This document shows positions 63,401 to 64,000 of a DNA stretch of 64,000 nt, piece after piece. The translations under genes and the position numbers were made by a program. Positions within the stretch are counted from its first letter, which is position 1. Every line of letters starts with the position of its first letter. This stretch comes from Jannaschia sp. Os4. Lineage in GTDB: Bacteria; Pseudomonadota; Alphaproteobacteria; Rhodobacterales; Rhodobacteraceae. Below the pieces are notes generated by a model, which ran no database searches, was not told the origin of the DNA, and saw only the letters and a program-made list of their open reading frames with translations. The stretch is taken from contig NZ_JAFCAR010000006.1 in the NCBI RefSeq assembly GCF_016820245.1, forward strand, positions 53,847-117,846, in the 5' to 3' direction.

Positions 63401-64000
63401 GCCCTGCATCGTCGCCCGCAGGTCCCCGGTCAGCCGCGCGCCTTGGGCCACGGTCGCGGTCGCCCCCGCGCCCGTCGTCGTGAGCCCCGAGGTCGCCGTC
63501 AGGGCACCGTCCACGGTGGTCGCCCCGCCCGCCGTCGTCGTCACCAGCCCCGACACGGTCCCGCCCGCCAAGGTGGCGAGGTTCGCGTTGTCGACCGTGC
63601 CCGTGATGCTGCCGTCGAGGTCGAGCGTCCCGCCCGCCTGCACGTCGACGTCCGAGGTCAGCGCCGCGTCCACGTCGAGCAGGGCGTTCGTGACGTCCGT
63701 CCCGCCGGTGACCGTGCTCGTGCCGCTCACCGTCGTGGTCGCGCCCGACACCGTGAGCGCGCCCGTAATCGTCCCCGCGAGGTCGGTCGTGCCCGCGGTG
63801 CCGACGTCGCCCGTGATGGACCCGTCGAGGTCGAGGGCGCCGTCCGTCCCGACGGTGACGCCCGAGGTCAGCGCCCCGTCCACGTCGAGGGTGCCGTCCG
63901 TGACGGTGGTGCCGGCCGACACCGACGCCGCGCCGTCCACCGTGGTGGTCGCGCCCGTCACCTCCAGCGTGCCGGTGATGCTCCCCGCGAGGTCGCTGTC
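57500..64000 (-). CDS. Giant autotransporter adhesin, 5' end outside window
   Basis: At least 2166 residues of a type V secreted protein that continues past the right edge. The passenger (all but the last 350 residues) consists of many imperfect beta-helix rungs of about 20 residues with the pattern GTLDLDGTVTGxVTNAG, rich in Thr, Gly, Ala, Asp and almost free of Cys, Lys and aromatics. The C-terminal beta-barrel domain has PTCGAGAWSRLTAGQADA and GGDFACFNGAIRGFD, with a probable disulfide pair, and ends in VRWQW with the terminal aromatic needed for barrel assembly. It is probably a surface adhesin or biofilm protein. It lies upstream of tssK on the same strand. Confidence 0.88.
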   Translation of the reverse strand, partial: DSDLAGSITGTLEVTGATTTVDGAASVSAGTTVTDGTLDVDGALTSGVTVGTDGALDLDGSITGDVGTAGTTDLAGTITGALTVSGATTTVSGTSTVTGGTDVTNALLDVDAALTSDVDVQAGGTLDLDGSITGTVDNANLATLAGGTVSGLVTTTAGGATTVDGALTATSGLTTTGAGATATVAQGARLTGDLRATMQGANTVAGTVEGSVEVQADGATTIAATGDVEGDVDVAATGTLDLDGDVLAASGGTGDVVNAGTVDLSGTVGGTFTNDAGGDLDVDGNATVTGLLTNTGAGASTTVEATRTLTATAGVENLAGAEIDVDGDLAGTLVNEATARLGGGTISGLVTTRAGGTTTVDAALTATAGLTATGAGSRTIVDAQVTGDVSNEGGANLDVNADVTGTVTNAATATAGGATVGTLVTEGGGTTTIDGAVTATTARTTGTGSTTVVSSGQTLTAAAQVEGGTLDVDGTLDGTATVTGTGDVDLDGRIDGDLDVTAGTASVNGAGVPGGGAAVTGAVSTGTGGAVTFDGNTTLAQSIANLGAVTVDDGVTLSFGPGLGVANTGRTTVRGTLDGDVAGTGGVTMTGANARITGDVAVGADSSLRNAIGGALTVNGGTATATDPLTVTGAIDVAGGALVIDAATAAASAVATGGTLTLNAALSTGGAGVEADGGTVILNAGGSVAGPLTTTSGTATLNGGTVTGDLETDGGATEVAGAATVTGATEGDGDLEISSGGALTTASLTNGGTLTIAGAVTAPLVTSTDTLALSGTVNGDLRNEGTGEVTGTASITGTTTNTDDLTVTGALSAGGLVTNAATGTLDIDGTLTGAVGNDGRVELAGTVTGALTNRNVVVVDGAATAASGIDTQAGATTTVAGGASLTGDLRDVADPTAVTEIDGTVTGDVASAGTLDLAGTVDGTVTNSGGTATVSGASTVTGGIDNDATLTVDATLTGTVDNASAVTLAGGGTGALTNRAGATVEVTGDVTQTGDLTNAGTVTVADGGTLGFASGELVNDDVLDVRSGGTVTGGVTSTGSATVAGTVGSLTLTGGEATLAEGAMLGALTVGAGTMVTVTGDAAVLALAPNVGTIVNEGTIEGDSSDDIELSAVRLELASTGVLRSEGTGTFTVRATTIRLEAGSTVETGVVLIGGIENAGNLTFDTDQTLTGGLDNEDTGTVTVAAQVDAGGFGVTNAGSLSVTDGNALTNVSSFVNTDTGTATVGTGATLQAGALANSGTLTNRGEIEVTMSALSSDGSFTNAASGTLTGALENLAGGTATNRGEITGPVTNAGTLTASGAIGGTLTSTGATTIDGELASGGVDVAGGTTTITAAGDLASGDVAVADGATLDVAGRTRGDVASEGGGTVVLTGEIDGDADLSGNSTLAGAIGGTLENDGDATVSGPLDVAGGVENAGTLTSDAAELTVGGTGLSNTGTATVTAGLDGSVSNDAGTATLGGGVTGSVTNAATLALSGDVGGDLVNTGGTASLTGPVTVGGDLSVEGGAVTMDDTLTVAGETTVLAGTGLTGGTLASGSVDNSGTIDVVGLSGGTTNRAGADLTVSGATTGDVINLGEATFGGLVTGSVANSGTLTLDTGVDGNLTAREGSTLTLADGVSITGTFDNSVSRTIGAGETLAAGRLLQREGALTIEGTLDGMAQTAAGGTLVLGPDGFVTGSARIDGGLSYSGSGPAILGGTLSGTGTIDLQNGATTDVLTVPRLAGDGLTLAFDLDLDGGTSDRVVSTGAVTGDYLLSFNLLNEGTTADLSRGIVLIDGRAGSDISASIDPATELPVSARQVYVLRPDVGAGDLLLTSQLNPAIGGIAGNVALTQSLIGALVNRPTSPFVVGLASTQEPTCGAGAWSRLTAGQADATGSTTDGTNDLPSTVDATYQGLQIGGDFACFNGAIRGFDLAFGATAGVNTGSTTQEVLQLAQLGGAQTDVVDSVTTSDFDQQYLGFYVTGARGPLVGDLQLRAEQTEFVFNNRAAAGLALGLTDQKLDVDAITLSGSVSRSFPVGESGWTVVPTAGFSYTKADGGTLDFDDGSTLTLESYDQKLAFLGSTVSRTQVAASGKSALNYFATGTYYADFSDDLVSRFDDAVDPANDRTLTSSPLESYGEVSVGVNYVRILDGSRGRQFSASARIDARQSSSLSSYGITGQVRWQW
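59100..64000 (-). repeat. Degenerate intragenic repeats coding beta-helix rungs
   Basis: The DNA is built from short units of about 60 bases that recur imperfectly, seen as endless variants of phrases for GTVTGxVTNxG and TTVDGALTATSGL. They reflect the passenger rungs of the adhesin and not an independent element. Recombination between units could change the protein length. Confidence 0.7.

Noticed and set aside
57500..64000. CRISPR array or tandem-repeat element
   Set aside because: The repeats are imperfect, lie within one long coding frame and translate into beta-helix rungs ending in an autotransporter barrel.
57500..64000. Type I-secreted RTX-like adhesin
   Set aside because: No GGxGxDxxx calcium repeats are present, and the C-terminus is a beta-barrel with a terminal aromatic, which is type V.

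Overview
The window is about 64 kb of very GC-rich, densely coding DNA with strong G/C at third codon positions, overlapping start and stop codons and many GTG/TTG starts. Gene content (binding-protein-first ABC and TRAP uptake operons, a GlpS/GlpT-type glycerol importer, PhnCDEE, a MatR-like regulator, DUF1036, an acidic autotransporter) points to an alphaproteobacterium, most likely a member of the Rhodobacterales/Roseobacter group. No rRNA, tRNA, insertion sequence, CRISPR array or phage integrase was found. The assignment to a group is inference from gene families, not a database match.

Region 1 (1-23.4 kb) is nutrient uptake and regulation. On the minus strand lies a glycerol ABC importer (glpV, glpS, glpT, glpP, the last cut by the window edge). 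A BlaI/BlaR1-like pair (4.7-6.2 kb) is divergent from it. A GntR/FCD regulator (MatR-like) is divergent from a malonate operon: TRAP transporter dctPQM, malonyl-CoA decarboxylase and malonyl-CoA synthetase, which together import malonate and convert it to acetyl-CoA. A VapBC toxin-antitoxin pair follows, then a phosphonate-type importer (phnD, phnC, phnE1, phnE2) with a HAD phosphatase behind a candidate Pho box. An RraA-like aldolase is divergent from a CUT1 sugar-type ABC importer. All four binding-protein genes are followed by a strong GC hairpin.

Region 2 (23.4-26.4 kb) holds a small membrane-anchored helical protein and a DEAD/DEAH helicase with an unusual hydrophobic segment in its C-terminal part.

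Region 3 (26.5-64 kb) is a type VI secretion system. Plus strand: a small conserved protein, FHA protein (tagH), tssA, tssB, tssC, hcp, tssE, tssF, tssG, tssH/clpV and a DUF2235-like lipase that is a candidate effector. Minus strand: an autotransporter adhesin (5' end outside the window), tssK, an OmpA-type tssL, tssM, tagF, the phosphatase pppA and the kinase ppkA. Between these blocks sits a cell-envelope module: an M23 endopeptidase/lytic transglycosylase fusion, a caspase-like/peptidoglycan-binding protein, a DUF1036 protein, and an ExbB-ExbD-ExbD-TonB-like proton-motor set whose TonB-like protein shares its C-terminal domain with the PpkA kinase. VgrG, PAAR and TssJ are not in the window.

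The kinase, phosphatase, FHA protein and three threonine motifs at the TssL N-terminus suggest post-translational control like that described in Agrobacterium. The proton-motor and peptidoglycan-enzyme module inside the secretion locus is the most interesting candidate for an under-described system.
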